This document shows positions 52,918-62,111 of a stretch of 64,000 nucleotides of DNA, in pieces. The position numbers and the translations under genes are program-made. Position 1 is the first letter of the stretch. Every line of letters begins with the position of its first letter. The stretch covers positions 248,001 through 312,000 of the forward strand of contig CAKMWI010000007.1 of assembly GCA_928722015.1 (NCBI GenBank), read 5' to 3'. The notes under the pieces were generated by a model. The model had not been told where the DNA came from. It ran no database searches and worked only from the letters and a program-made list of their open reading frames with translations. The DNA comes from Candidatus Gastranaerophilales bacterium. Lineage in GTDB: Bacteria; Cyanobacteriota; Vampirovibrionia; Gastranaerophilales; Gastranaerophilaceae.

Positions 52918-53439
52918 ATGTCAATGCTTATTCCAGGAGTTCAGCCGTCAAAGGATCGTTCAAAAAGTTTAGGTACGGGTGCTGTTTTAGGTATGGTTGG
53001 TATGAACGCATATTTTTTACCGGTTACAAAAGACAGATTTGTAAGAAACGCATTTGATATAACTAGAGAATTAACTGAAGACAAGATTGATTTACTTAAT
53101 GAATCTGCTATACAAATTGCGAATAAAAAGCTTAGACCGGAAAATAAAATATTTCTTTCTCAACTCGGTGTCTCAGAAAATATAGATGCTATAAATGATA
53201 AATGTTTGGAATTAAAAAAATCTATAACAGATAGTGATATTGTAAAGAATATGAAAAAGTCTTTTGAAGACAATTTTAAGACATTTAAAAAATCTGAAGC
53301 TTCAATGGATATTGTTGCTTCAAAAGCTTTTAGTAAAATTCGATGGACTAATTTTACTTGGGGAACTGTGATTGGATTTATTTTGGGTAGTGTATTAGCC
53401 TCTGCATCTTCTCAACCTAAAATACCCCCACAAATGTAG
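52918..53439 (+). CDS. hypothetical protein with C-terminal membrane helix
   Basis: The 173-residue product begins MSMLIPGVQPSKDRSKSLGT, has a glycine-containing hydrophobic patch (TGAVLGMVGMNAYFLP), a long helical charged region (about 40-140) and a final transmembrane segment (TWGTVIGFILGSVLASA). Tail-anchored topology seems likely. AGGAG lies 8 bases before the ATG at 52918, which I chose over the GTG at 52909 that would include part of that site. No family is recognised. Confidence 0.75.
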   Translation: MSMLIPGVQPSKDRSKSLGTGAVLGMVGMNAYFLPVTKDRFVRNAFDITRELTEDKIDLLNESAIQIANKKLRPENKIFLSQLGVSENIDAINDKCLELKKSITDSDIVKNMKKSFEDNFKTFKKSEASMDIVASKAFSKIRWTNFTWGTVIGFILGSVLASASSQPKIPPQM

Positions 53440-53561
53440 TCAATGAAAATTTTTCTTATTTTAAATTATGTATCTACTGTTATTTATAGTGATTTAAACT
53501 CGTGTTTTCTGCATTTAGCATGAACTATTTTTGATTTGTTTGTGTTATTATAGAAGAAGTG

Positions 53562-54896
53562 ATGTGCGAGAAAAATCTTAAATATTATATAAAAGAACTT
53601 TTAACTATAGCTGCCCCTATTATAATGGGGAACTTAGGATTTATATTAATTGGAGTAGGTGATGTTGTTATTGCCGGCAGGCATTCAACGGATACTTTTG
53701 CTGCTATTAGCATTGCTACTGCAATATCAAACTGTATTTTGACTTTTGGAATGGGGCTTATTTCTAGTATTTCACCTCTTTTATCGAATTATCGAGGAGA
53801 GAAAAAATCTATAAAGAAATATTTTTATCCTTCAATACGATTTTCTATGTTATTGGCAATCATAACTTCATTGGCTATAGTTGCTATAATTCCTGTTATT
53901 CCTAAGATGGGATTTGAAGAAAAATTGGTATCACATATACAGGATTATATGTTTATTACGGCACTAAGTACTTTCGGTGCCTATTTACATGCTTGTTTAA
54001 AAGAGTTTTTGCAAGCTTTTGAAATCGTTTTGTTTCCAAATATAGTTACAATGTTTTGCGTATTTTTGAATGTTCTTTTGAATATTATTTTGGTATTTGG
54101 TTGGGGACCTGTGCCATCACTTGGAGTTATCGGATTAGCTATTGCTAGTTTAATTGTTAGATATTTTATGGGTTTTGCTTTATTAATATATTGTTTTATT
54201 AATATGTCATTTAAAAATTATGCGGAAAAGGCTTATTACTATAATATGGTAAAAATAGGAATGCCTATTTCACTGGCTGTGTTAGTAGAATTTGTTGCTT
54301 TTAACAGCATTGCTATTTTTATGGGAAGAGTTTCCGGACTGTACGCAGCCGCACAGAATCTTGTTTGTACATTAACAACTATTTCATTTATGATACCGTT
54401 TGCTATATCGAATGCTATAGCTGTAAAAGTTGGTTTTGCAAATGGTGCTAAGAATATTTTTGATTTAAAAAAATATTCTCTTGTAGGTACTGTTTTATCA
54501 GTAGGATTTATGTTGTTTAGTGCAATTATATTTCTTTCATTTTCACAAAATATTGTAGGAATATTTACTGTTGATAATAATTTATTTAAAATAGCAATTC
54601 CTGTTATGTATATATTAGCAATATTTCAAGTGTTTGATGGTTTACAAATTTCACTTGCAGGTATTTGTAAGGGTATCAAACAGACAAATATTGTATTATT
54701 TGCCAATTTTATTGCATACTGGTGCGTAGCTATTCCATTGGGCTATATGCTTGCTTTTAAATACAAGATGTATTTAAAAGGTTTTTGGTTTGGTCTGGTT
54801 TCCGCTGCGGTATTATTATGTTTTATTATGATTATTAAATTAAAAAGGTATTATGATTTAGAATACAAAAAACAAGAACCGGTCAGTTCTTGTTAA
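53562..54896 (+). CDS. MATE-family efflux transporter
   Basis: The 444-residue protein has about 12 transmembrane helices and the MATE layout of two six-helix halves (ELLTIAAPIIMGNLGFILIG with GDVVIAGRHSTDTFAA; GMPISLAVLVEFVAFNSIAI). It probably exports organic cations using a Na+ or H+ gradient. Start is ambiguous: ATG 53562 or GTG 53559. TGTTATTAT (extended -10, 53543-53551) lies only 10 bases upstream of the ATG, so a very short or absent leader is likely. A hairpin overlaps its last codons. Confidence 0.9.
   Translation: MCEKNLKYYIKELLTIAAPIIMGNLGFILIGVGDVVIAGRHSTDTFAAISIATAISNCILTFGMGLISSISPLLSNYRGEKKSIKKYFYPSIRFSMLLAIITSLAIVAIIPVIPKMGFEEKLVSHIQDYMFITALSTFGAYLHACLKEFLQAFEIVLFPNIVTMFCVFLNVLLNIILVFGWGPVPSLGVIGLAIASLIVRYFMGFALLIYCFINMSFKNYAEKAYYYNMVKIGMPISLAVLVEFVAFNSIAIFMGRVSGLYAAAQNLVCTLTTISFMIPFAISNAIAVKVGFANGAKNIFDLKKYSLVGTVLSVGFMLFSAIIFLSFSQNIVGIFTVDNNLFKIAIPVMYILAIFQVFDGLQISLAGICKGIKQTNIVLFANFIAYWCVAIPLGYMLAFKYKMYLKGFWFGLVSAAVLLCFIMIIKLKRYYDLEYKKQEPVSSC
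54871..54894 (+). terminator. possible terminator overlapping the MATE gene end
   Basis: AACAAGAAC (54871-54879) pairs with GTTCTTGTT (54886-54894) over CGGTCA; the stem covers the final codons and most of the stop codon. Confidence 0.45.
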
Positions 54897-54925
54897 ATCT
54901 TTATATATTTATCATAGTTAAATGA

Positions 54926-55060
54926 TTAAAAGACGAAAAATAATAGTGTAAACATGCATCCTAATGAGACAGCACTGAATAAAAACCAAGTATGCATAAC
55001 CGGATGTTGATATGACCATATTTCTTTTAATGTGCTTGTTGCATTAGTAATTGTTTGCAT
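54926..55060 (-). CDS. 44-residue single-pass membrane protein
   Basis: The product is MQTITNATSTLKEIWSYQHP followed by a 20-residue hydrophobic helix near the C-terminus (WFLFSAVSLGCMFTLLFFVF). TAGGAGAAAA precedes the ATG at 55060 at a normal distance, the best support that this small frame is real; the longer frame from 55114 lacks such support. It may be a regulatory microprotein. Function unknown. Confidence 0.6.
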   Translation of the reverse strand: MQTITNATSTLKEIWSYQHPVMHTWFLFSAVSLGCMFTLLFFVF

Positions 55061-55135
55061 ATAATTTTCTCCTAAAAACTGTTTTCTATATAATCTATTT
55101 TCTATATTTATCAAAAAACAACATCACCTATTCGG

Positions 55136-55164
55136 TTGATTATTAATTTAGTTTAGCGTATCAT
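55136..55164 (+). promoter_or_regulatory. promoter placing the start site at the U32 protease ATG
   Basis: TTGATT (55136-55141), 17 bases, TATCAT (55159-55164), then six bases to the ATG at 55171. There is no ribosome binding site, so a leaderless mRNA is predicted. Confidence 0.55.
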
Positions 55165-55170
55165 TGTTTT

Positions 55171-56445
55171 ATGCAAAGTGTTGAGTTGTTAATGCCTGCG
55201 GGCAATTTGGAAAAATTAGAATATGCAGTAAAGTATGGTGCGGATGCTGTATATCTCGGAGTTGTAGATTTTAGTTTGCGAGCAATGCGCAAAGGTGAAA
55301 TTATTACTCTTGAAAATTTAAAAAAGGCGATTGATTTGGCACATGAGTTGGGGGCAAAAGCTTATCTGACTTTAAATATTTTTGCGTTTAATAACGATAT
55401 CAAGCATTTGGAATCTTGTATGGATATAATTAAGGATGCAAATCCGGATGCAATATTGGTTAGCGATTTTGGGATTTTAAGACTGTTGCGCAAATATATG
55501 CCGGATACTGAGCTTCATATAAGTACACAAACAAATATTTTAAATTACGAATGTGTTAAGTTCTGGCAGGATATGGGTGCAAAACGTGTTGTTTTGGCAC
55601 GTGAATTGTCTATTCCTGAAATTGCTGAGATTAAAAATAATGTTCCAGATATGGAAATAGAATGTTTTGTCCATGGTTCTCAATGTGTGTCTTTTTCAGG
55701 ACGATGTTTATTGAGTGATTATTTTACAAATGGTGAAAGAAAAGCTAATCATGGTAATTGTTCACAACCTTGTCGCTGGAGTTATAAGTTGGTAGAAGAA
55801 ACACGCCCCGGTCAATATTATGAAATAAATCAGGATAATCGCGGGTCTCACATATTAAGTCCTAAAGATTTATGTCTTGTTAAATATTTAAAAGATATGA
55901 TTGATGCAGGAGTAAATTCATTTAAAGTAGAAGGCAGAACTAAAAGTTTGTATTATGTATCTGCAGTTGCAAAAACTTATAGAGCAGCGATTGATGAAGT
56001 CATAAATAATCCTGATGCAGATTTATCAAAATATTTTATCGAATTAAAAAAAGTTGGAAATAGGGGTTATACTACAGGTTTTGCTCTTGGTAATAATGAT
56101 TCTGAAAGTTATAGTTATGATATCTCAAAAGGGTTAGCAGGGGCTGATTTTTTATTTGAGTTTCATGCAAAGAAAAAATATTCAGAGGTTGTTTTTGATT
56201 CAAATAGAGAAGATAATTTATATTTCGTAAAAATAAAAAATAAAGTTTTATTAAACGATGAAGTTGAAATCCTTACACCTAAAGAACAATTTATTTCAAA
56301 AATAGTTGAAATTATTGATGAAAAAGGTGAGAGCCTTGACGTTGCAAATACTAATGCTGATGTATATTTGAAATTAACTAAAGAGCCAGAATATTATTCT
56401 GTTGCGCTAGCTCGTACAATAGGAGTTAAAGAAAATGTTTCTTAA
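55171..56445 (+). CDS. U32-family peptidase-like protein
   Basis: The 424-residue protein begins with a TIM-barrel segment (ELLMPAGNLEKLEYAVKYGA) and has the U32 signature ECFVHGSQCVSFSGRCLLSD with following Cys residues (HGNCSQPCRWSY). Relatives include YrrO/YegQ-type proteins; several now act in tRNA or ubiquinone hydroxylation rather than proteolysis, so the old peptidase label is uncertain. It overlaps the YqeG-like gene by 11 bases. Confidence 0.9.
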   Translation: MQSVELLMPAGNLEKLEYAVKYGADAVYLGVVDFSLRAMRKGEIITLENLKKAIDLAHELGAKAYLTLNIFAFNNDIKHLESCMDIIKDANPDAILVSDFGILRLLRKYMPDTELHISTQTNILNYECVKFWQDMGAKRVVLARELSIPEIAEIKNNVPDMEIECFVHGSQCVSFSGRCLLSDYFTNGERKANHGNCSQPCRWSYKLVEETRPGQYYEINQDNRGSHILSPKDLCLVKYLKDMIDAGVNSFKVEGRTKSLYYVSAVAKTYRAAIDEVINNPDADLSKYFIELKKVGNRGYTTGFALGNNDSESYSYDISKGLAGADFLFEFHAKKKYSEVVFDSNREDNLYFVKIKNKVLLNDEVEILTPKEQFISKIVEIIDEKGESLDVANTNADVYLKLTKEPEYYSVALARTIGVKENVS

Positions 56446-56914
56446 GCCGGATTATAATTTGAAAAGTATTTATGAAATTAATCTTGAGGAGTTGAAAAAT
56501 AAAGGTATAAAGGCTGTGCTTTTTGATTTGGACAGTACTCTTATGGCTTCTAAATCTGCAATGTATAGCGATGAAATGTTAAAATGGCTCGAGCTGGTTC
56601 AGAGTAAATTTTTCATGGCTGTTGTGTCTAATAATAAAAATAAAAATTATATAGAAAAAGTTAAGAAAATTTCACATTTCCCTATTTTATTCAATGCGGG
56701 TAAGCCTAAAACAGAAAATATAATGAAATTCATAAGTAAATACGATTTTACCCCTGTTGAATGTGTTATTGTTGGTGATAGGCCGTTAACAGATATTTTA
56801 TGCGGTAAACTCCTCGGGTGTAAAACTATTCTGGTTGATTCTATTACTGCTGAATCTGAGGCAAAGATTGTTCGTTTTGTTAGAAAATTAGAAAGATTGA
56901 GTATTCGTCATTAA
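56435..56914 (+). CDS. YqeG-family HAD-type phosphatase
   Basis: The 159-residue HAD IIIA protein has motif I VLFDLDSTLMAS (DxD), motif II AVVSNN, a Lys in GKPKTENIM and motif IV VIVGDRPLTDILCGKLLG. Relatives include phosphatidylglycerophosphate phosphatase GEP4 and B. subtilis YqeG, so a role in phospholipid synthesis is plausible. Its start lies inside the end of the U32 gene. Confidence 0.9.
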   Translation: MFLKPDYNLKSIYEINLEELKNKGIKAVLFDLDSTLMASKSAMYSDEMLKWLELVQSKFFMAVVSNNKNKNYIEKVKKISHFPILFNAGKPKTENIMKFISKYDFTPVECVIVGDRPLTDILCGKLLGCKTILVDSITAESEAKIVRFVRKLERLSIRH

Positions 56915-56979
56915 TTAGATCTAAATCAATAGATTGAAATTTTTGTTGAATTAACAACTGTTACAAAATATAAACTGTC

Positions 56980-57005
56980 AAAAACCCCATCAAATAAGGG
57001 TTTTT
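56980..57005 (+). terminator. intrinsic terminator after the YqeG gene
   Basis: AAAAACCC (56980-56987) pairs with GGGTTTTT (56998-57005) across a 10-base loop. Confidence 0.65.
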
Positions 57006-57168
57006 ACGTGAATTGTATTAAAAATTGTCTTATTATTATGTTTTTTGCCTTAAATGCTGGATTATGATATTATTGTTATGAGAGTAGTCATTTGTAAGTT
57101 AAATACATTAAATAACTGATATACAAATGCAAGAGCTTTAATATAATGTTGTTATATAAACTTATTAG

Positions 57169-57969
57169 ATGGGTGGGAATAACGTGAACACAAATTATTA
57201 TAGGAATGAGAGTTGGGTAGATAATACATTCAGCAAGCGTGGAAAGTTTGTATTAACATTGTTAGCTGTAGTATTTTCTGTCGGTATAATTGCCGGAGGG
57301 TGTGGAGTATTGCAAAATATTGGGGGAGCAAAAGAAGAAGCTCCTGCACCTGTAGCTGCTAATCCTACACCTGCTCCAAAAGCTGATGTAGATGTTCCTA
57401 AAGACGGTAATGTTGACATTGACGTTGATTCAAATCAAGCAAGTACTATGGTTTCTTATGATGTTACAACCATAGGGCGTGCGGATCCATTTATGCCTTC
57501 TGATGAAATTCAAGCCTTTGAGGATGCTAAAAATTCAGCATTGTTAGAAGCTGCTGCTCATAATTCAGAAATTGCTAAGTTACAAAAGCTTAAAGATACA
57601 GTAATAAGGGAGCCGGATGATATAAGTCCATATAGTTTTAATCTTCCTGTTCCTCCTACCTCTTTGGCATCTAGCTCTTCTGCGGCAGCAAAAATTACCA
57701 GAACTAAGGTTGTTGGTATTATGTATAATAAGATGAACCCTTCAGCTATTATCAATGTTGATGATAAAGATTATCTGGTAAGACAAGGTGATAAAATTAT
57801 CGGACAGGAATATAAAGTTTTACAAATTAATCCTTCATGGATTACGGTGAGTTTAGGTTCTAACGTGTACGCCGCAGGTATAGGAGAGTTGTTCTCAAGA
57901 GAAGATTTTAGTAAAACCCAAAACGATTTATATAATTTAAAAAACAGATTTGGTGGTAGAAAAGGATAA
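57169..57969 (+). CDS. PilP/GspC-like inner-membrane component
   Basis: The 266-residue protein has one transmembrane helix (about 28-46, VLTLLAVVFSVGIIAGGCG), an Ala/Pro-rich linker, GRADPFMPS (the PilP-type box) and a C-terminal beta domain (KVVGIMYNKMNPSAIINVDD, VRQGDKIIGQEYKVLQIN) of the homology-region fold that docks on the secretin. The gene precedes the secretin by 20 bases. The ATG at 57169 is weakly supported; a GTG at 57184 with GGGTGGGA upstream is an alternative. Confidence 0.85.
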   Translation: MGGNNVNTNYYRNESWVDNTFSKRGKFVLTLLAVVFSVGIIAGGCGVLQNIGGAKEEAPAPVAANPTPAPKADVDVPKDGNVDIDVDSNQASTMVSYDVTTIGRADPFMPSDEIQAFEDAKNSALLEAAAHNSEIAKLQKLKDTVIREPDDISPYSFNLPVPPTSLASSSSAAAKITRTKVVGIMYNKMNPSAIINVDDKDYLVRQGDKIIGQEYKVLQINPSWITVSLGSNVYAAGIGELFSREDFSKTQNDLYNLKNRFGGRKG

Positions 57970-57989
57970 TTTAATAAGCAGGAGCAGAT

Positions 57990-59954
57990 ATGAAAAATAA
58001 GATTAGAGAAAAAATTATTGCAAGTGTTATGTTATCAGCATTCGTGGTAACAAATTCTATGACAGCAGCATTTGCGGTAGGAGATTTGTTTAGTTATAAT
58101 AATTCTTCAGCACCGGCAATAAGATCAAGCGAAGAGATTACCTCTTTGGATATAAATTCAAGTGTTAAGATTCCTAACGCTGATTCTGTTGTTAATTTAA
58201 GTCTAAGAGACGCGGATGTTAAGCAGGTTTTGAGAATGTTTGCTGATCAAGCAGGCATGAATATTATTTTCTCTTCATCTGTATCAGGTACTGTTACTAT
58301 GGATTTGGTGGACATATCTCTTGAAGAAGCATTAAATCTTGTTGTTAAAACTAATAATCTGTTCTATGATATTCAAGCTAATACAATGGTTGTGTCCAAA
58401 AAGGATGCGGCAGTTTCTGTTGCTTCTAAAGGTATGACTTTGATTCCTGTAAAATATGTTAATGCTTCTGCTCTTGCCTCATTTTTGAATTCAAATATTT
58501 TTAATAAAAATAGAATCAACCCAGGTGTTTCAATTAAACCTGTTGTTACAATCAACCCTGCTACAAATGAGTTGATTGTAATGGGTACTCAAAATGATGT
58601 TGCTATGGCAAGAAGAATTGTTGAACAGTTTGATAAAAAACCAACAATTACTACTTTTAAAGTTAATCATACTACTCCGGCAGAAATGGCAGGTTTGATT
58701 TGTGATAACCTTCTTCCTTCTACCATCTCTAGTGGTGCTGTTACAACTTCATCTGGTGGAGATGATGCTGAAGGTGGAGGGGAAGAATCCTCTGATAGTT
58801 CCGGTGGAGATGCAGGTAGTGCTTCAGGTTTTGCTGCAGGTGTTGTTACCGGTTTTGCTGCCGATGACGGTGGTGGTGATAGTGATTCAGGAAGCTCTTC
58901 AGGTGGTGGTTCTATCGCTGTAGGTGGAGGTAAGTTGCTTTGTTCTGCTTCTTCATCTGTGTCTGCAACAGGAATTGAAGGGTTACCATTTAAAAACTTA
59001 TCTGTGTCATATTTTCCAACTCTTGGCACAATTCAAATTATCGGTGGTTCTCCAAGTCAAATAGATATGATTAGAGATTATATTCTTGCAAATGACAAAA
59101 AGACTCCACAAGCTTATTTAGAAGTTCAAATTATATCACTGTCAGAAGAAGGAAGTAAGACCTTCGACAATACTTGGCAATTCTTAAGTAAGAACTTCTC
59201 ATTCAATGCCGGTGGTGGACAAGGATTTGCTACTGACCGGCAATACCCTGTATTCTTTGCAGGTCATGGATATACATTAGTTGATACTGACTCTTGGGAT
59301 GATGAAACTCAGTCCTATGATACTGTTGGTAAAGTTACTAAGTGGGGAACATCTCCTCAATTGGTATATTCCGTAAACTATTTGATTGAAAGCAGAAAAG
59401 GCAGAGTTTTGGCAAATCCTAGAGTTCTGTTAACTAGTGGACAAAGTTCTACAATCGACTTAACTTCAGACTATGTTGCTAAAGTTACTTCACAATATTT
59501 GGATAACGGTTCATCTTCAGGTTCAGCTCAGGTTCAAAAGGATTATGAAATCAAAGATGATAATGGTATAAAAATTGTAATTACTCCATTTATCAGCCCT
59601 GATGGTTATGTAACTTTGGATGTGAAACCTGACTATTCTACTATTGCTTCCCAATTATACGCTACAGGTGAAACCGGAGATCAGGATTTGGTTGCAACAT
59701 TATTGCAAAGAAGAAACTTGGATTTAAAAGGTGTACGTATTAAAGACGGTGAAACTCTTGTAATCGGTGGTATGGTTCAGGAAAACGAAAGTAAAAACGT
59801 TACCAAGATTCCATTCCTAGGTGATTTACCTGTAATCGGCATGTTCTTCAGAAGTACAAGTACTACTAAATCAAAAGAAGAGATGGTTATAATGTTAACA
59901 CCTCAAATTGTTATTGATACTGAAGATGCAATTGGTAATGATACTGCATTATAA
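57990..59954 (+). CDS. pilQ: PilQ/GspD-type secretin
   Basis: The 654-residue protein has a signal peptide (ending about TAAFA), N-domains (VNLSLRDADVKQVLRMFADQ, VSGTVTMDLVDISLEEAL), a Gly/Ser/Asp-rich insertion (about 250-310), and the secretin core with VPFLGD-like KIPFLGDLPVIGMFFRST and EEMVIMLTPQIV. It forms the outer-membrane pore for type IV pili or type II secretion. CAGGAGCAG precedes the ATG. Next to pilP, pilB and pilC homologues, it is part of a T4P-type system. Confidence 0.94.
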   Translation: MKNKIREKIIASVMLSAFVVTNSMTAAFAVGDLFSYNNSSAPAIRSSEEITSLDINSSVKIPNADSVVNLSLRDADVKQVLRMFADQAGMNIIFSSSVSGTVTMDLVDISLEEALNLVVKTNNLFYDIQANTMVVSKKDAAVSVASKGMTLIPVKYVNASALASFLNSNIFNKNRINPGVSIKPVVTINPATNELIVMGTQNDVAMARRIVEQFDKKPTITTFKVNHTTPAEMAGLICDNLLPSTISSGAVTTSSGGDDAEGGGEESSDSSGGDAGSASGFAAGVVTGFAADDGGGDSDSGSSSGGGSIAVGGGKLLCSASSSVSATGIEGLPFKNLSVSYFPTLGTIQIIGGSPSQIDMIRDYILANDKKTPQAYLEVQIISLSEEGSKTFDNTWQFLSKNFSFNAGGGQGFATDRQYPVFFAGHGYTLVDTDSWDDETQSYDTVGKVTKWGTSPQLVYSVNYLIESRKGRVLANPRVLLTSGQSSTIDLTSDYVAKVTSQYLDNGSSSGSAQVQKDYEIKDDNGIKIVITPFISPDGYVTLDVKPDYSTIASQLYATGETGDQDLVATLLQRRNLDLKGVRIKDGETLVIGGMVQENESKNVTKIPFLGDLPVIGMFFRSTSTTKSKEEMVIMLTPQIVIDTEDAIGNDTAL

Positions 59955-60019
59955 TTTTATAAGTATTATATAAATTTACTAAATTTTGTATAAAAAATTG
60001 AAGAGAAAATTCCTGGATA

Positions 60020-62104
60020 ATGAACGCACTAATTTTAAGACTTAAAAACAGCATAGATAAAAAGATACTTGACAGTATTGACGGAAATCTGATGATACAA
60101 TATCAGTTTGTGCCAATTAGTGTGAAAGATAATTTTCTTTTTGTTGCAGTTTCAAAAAATTCAAATAAAGATGATATCAATGGTGTTTTAAAGAAAACAT
60201 TTTCACAATCAATAAAATTTATGTTGGTTGGAGATGATGATTTAAAAGAGTTGTTGACTTCATTATTGCCAGGAGCAACGGTATCAACCCCTTCTGCTCC
60301 TGCAGTTGGTGCGCAGCAGCCTGCTGCACCTGCTGCTCCTAAATCTCCATTGGCTTCAAATACTCAACCTCCTAAGTCCGGTACGAATGCCAAATTAGGT
60401 GAAATGTTGATAGAAAAAGGAATCCTGACTGAAGTTCAATTAATGAAGGCTCTTTCAGAGTCTAAGCGAAAAGGTATTCCTATTGGTTCTATGTTGTTTG
60501 AGATGGGGCTTATTAGTTTAGAGCAATTGAAGGAAGTTTTACATACTCAAACAGGTTATGAACTAGTTTCTGCTGATCAGTTAGCAAATCAAAAGAAATT
60601 TGTTAACATATTACCTGAAGATTTTGTAAAAGCTAATTCTGTTATACCTATTTCATCAGATGGAAAAACCCTTATTTTAGGTGTAGTTAAGCCTATCAAA
60701 ATGGATGTATTGAAAGAAATCATTTATTTGACTGGGCAAAATCCTAAGCAGTTATTGATGACTCATTATGAGTTTCAGACTGCTATTAATACTTTCTTCT
60801 CTGAACAAAAAAGACAGACCGAAGAAATTATCGAACAAATTAAGACAGAAACTCTTGATACAGAAGAAGAAGCTACACTATGGGAACAAGTTGATGCTGA
60901 ATTACAGGATTCTACCGGTTCAGTTGCAAAATTTGTTAATCAGATTATTACAAACGCAATTGATAATAAGGTATCAGATATTCACATAGAACCGCGATTG
61001 AATGGTTATATCGTGAGATATAGAAAAGACGGTATGCTTCAAAAGGTGTTGGATGTTCCACAAAAGGTTGAAACATCGGTTATTGCACGTTTTAAGGTTA
61101 TGTCCAGAATGAATATTGCAGAGCAAAGACGTCCGCAGGATGGTACGTTTTCAATATCATATAATAACTGTTCGTATGACTTCCGTATTAACACGTTGCC
61201 TGTTTCCGGAAAGGAAAAGGTCTGTATTCGTGTTCTTGCTCCTGCGGTTAGTTTGAAATCTGGGGACAAAGAAATCAGTCTTGTTGGTGCAAATGACATT
61301 GATATTCAAAAAGTTAAGCAAATGGTATCTTGTCCAAACGGTATTATTCTTACATCAGGTCCTACCGGTTCCGGTAAAACTACAACTCTGTATTCAGTGT
61401 TAAAAAGTTTGAATGATGAATCTGTTAATATTACAACAATTGAGGACCCGATAGAAATTAAGCTTGAAGGTATTAACCAGTCTCAGATTAACGCAAAAGC
61501 GGGTATCACGTTTGCTTCTTGTATGCGTGCTATCTTACGTCAGGACCCTGATATTATCCTTGTCGGTGAAATCCGTGACTATGAAACTCTTGAAATTGCA
61601 ATTTCAGCAGCACTAACAGGGCACTTGGTATTAAGTACTGTTCACACCAACTCTGCTGCAGCAACTGTTACTCGTTTGATAGAAATGGGTGCAAAAGATT
61701 ATTTGGTATCTTCAACATTATCAGGTGTAATTGCACAACGTCTTGTAAGAAAACTTTGTGATGATTGTAAGGAAGAATATCATTGTACTAGAGAAGAAGC
61801 AATGATGGTTACTCATAATGAAGATGAAATTAAAAAGATTATGGAAACACCTATTTATAGAGCAAAAGGTTGTAATAAATGCGGGTTCCAGGGCTATAAA
61901 GGCCGTTTGGGTGTATATGAAATCATGCAAATTACAAAAGAAATTAAAAAACTTATTGCTCAAGGTGCACACGATTTGGAAATTGAAGAAAGTGCAGTGG
62001 GTAATGGTATGACTACATTGCATAAATCTTGTTACAATCATATCTTAAAGGGCTGGACAACTATTGAAGAATTTGTTCGTGTCTTAGGTATGGCAGGCGA
62101 ATAG
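60020..62104 (+). CDS. pilB: PilB/GspE-type assembly ATPase
   Basis: The 694-residue ATPase has an N-terminal domain with an MshEN-like helical repeat (LGEMLIEKGILTEVQLMKAL), Walker A TSGPTGSGKTTTLYSVL, an Asp box (QDPDIILVGEIRDYET), the His box (LSTVHTN) and the zinc site CDDCKEEYH ... CNKCGFQGYKGR. It drives pilus polymerisation. An Ala/Pro linker sits near residue 95. The start has only a weak ribosome binding site. It lies 7 bases before pilC. Confidence 0.95.
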   Translation: MNALILRLKNSIDKKILDSIDGNLMIQYQFVPISVKDNFLFVAVSKNSNKDDINGVLKKTFSQSIKFMLVGDDDLKELLTSLLPGATVSTPSAPAVGAQQPAAPAAPKSPLASNTQPPKSGTNAKLGEMLIEKGILTEVQLMKALSESKRKGIPIGSMLFEMGLISLEQLKEVLHTQTGYELVSADQLANQKKFVNILPEDFVKANSVIPISSDGKTLILGVVKPIKMDVLKEIIYLTGQNPKQLLMTHYEFQTAINTFFSEQKRQTEEIIEQIKTETLDTEEEATLWEQVDAELQDSTGSVAKFVNQIITNAIDNKVSDIHIEPRLNGYIVRYRKDGMLQKVLDVPQKVETSVIARFKVMSRMNIAEQRRPQDGTFSISYNNCSYDFRINTLPVSGKEKVCIRVLAPAVSLKSGDKEISLVGANDIDIQKVKQMVSCPNGIILTSGPTGSGKTTTLYSVLKSLNDESVNITTIEDPIEIKLEGINQSQINAKAGITFASCMRAILRQDPDIILVGEIRDYETLEIAISAALTGHLVLSTVHTNSAAATVTRLIEMGAKDYLVSSTLSGVIAQRLVRKLCDDCKEEYHCTREEAMMVTHNEDEIKKIMETPIYRAKGCNKCGFQGYKGRLGVYEIMQITKEIKKLIAQGAHDLEIEESAVGNGMTTLHKSCYNHILKGWTTIEEFVRVLGMAGE

Positions 62105-62111
62105 GGGAATT

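Noticed and set aside
58667..59029. Minus-strand 120-residue Pro/Ser/Glu-rich frame
   Set aside because: It is the antisense of the Gly/Ser-rich secretin insertion, whose repeat composition keeps the other strand open.
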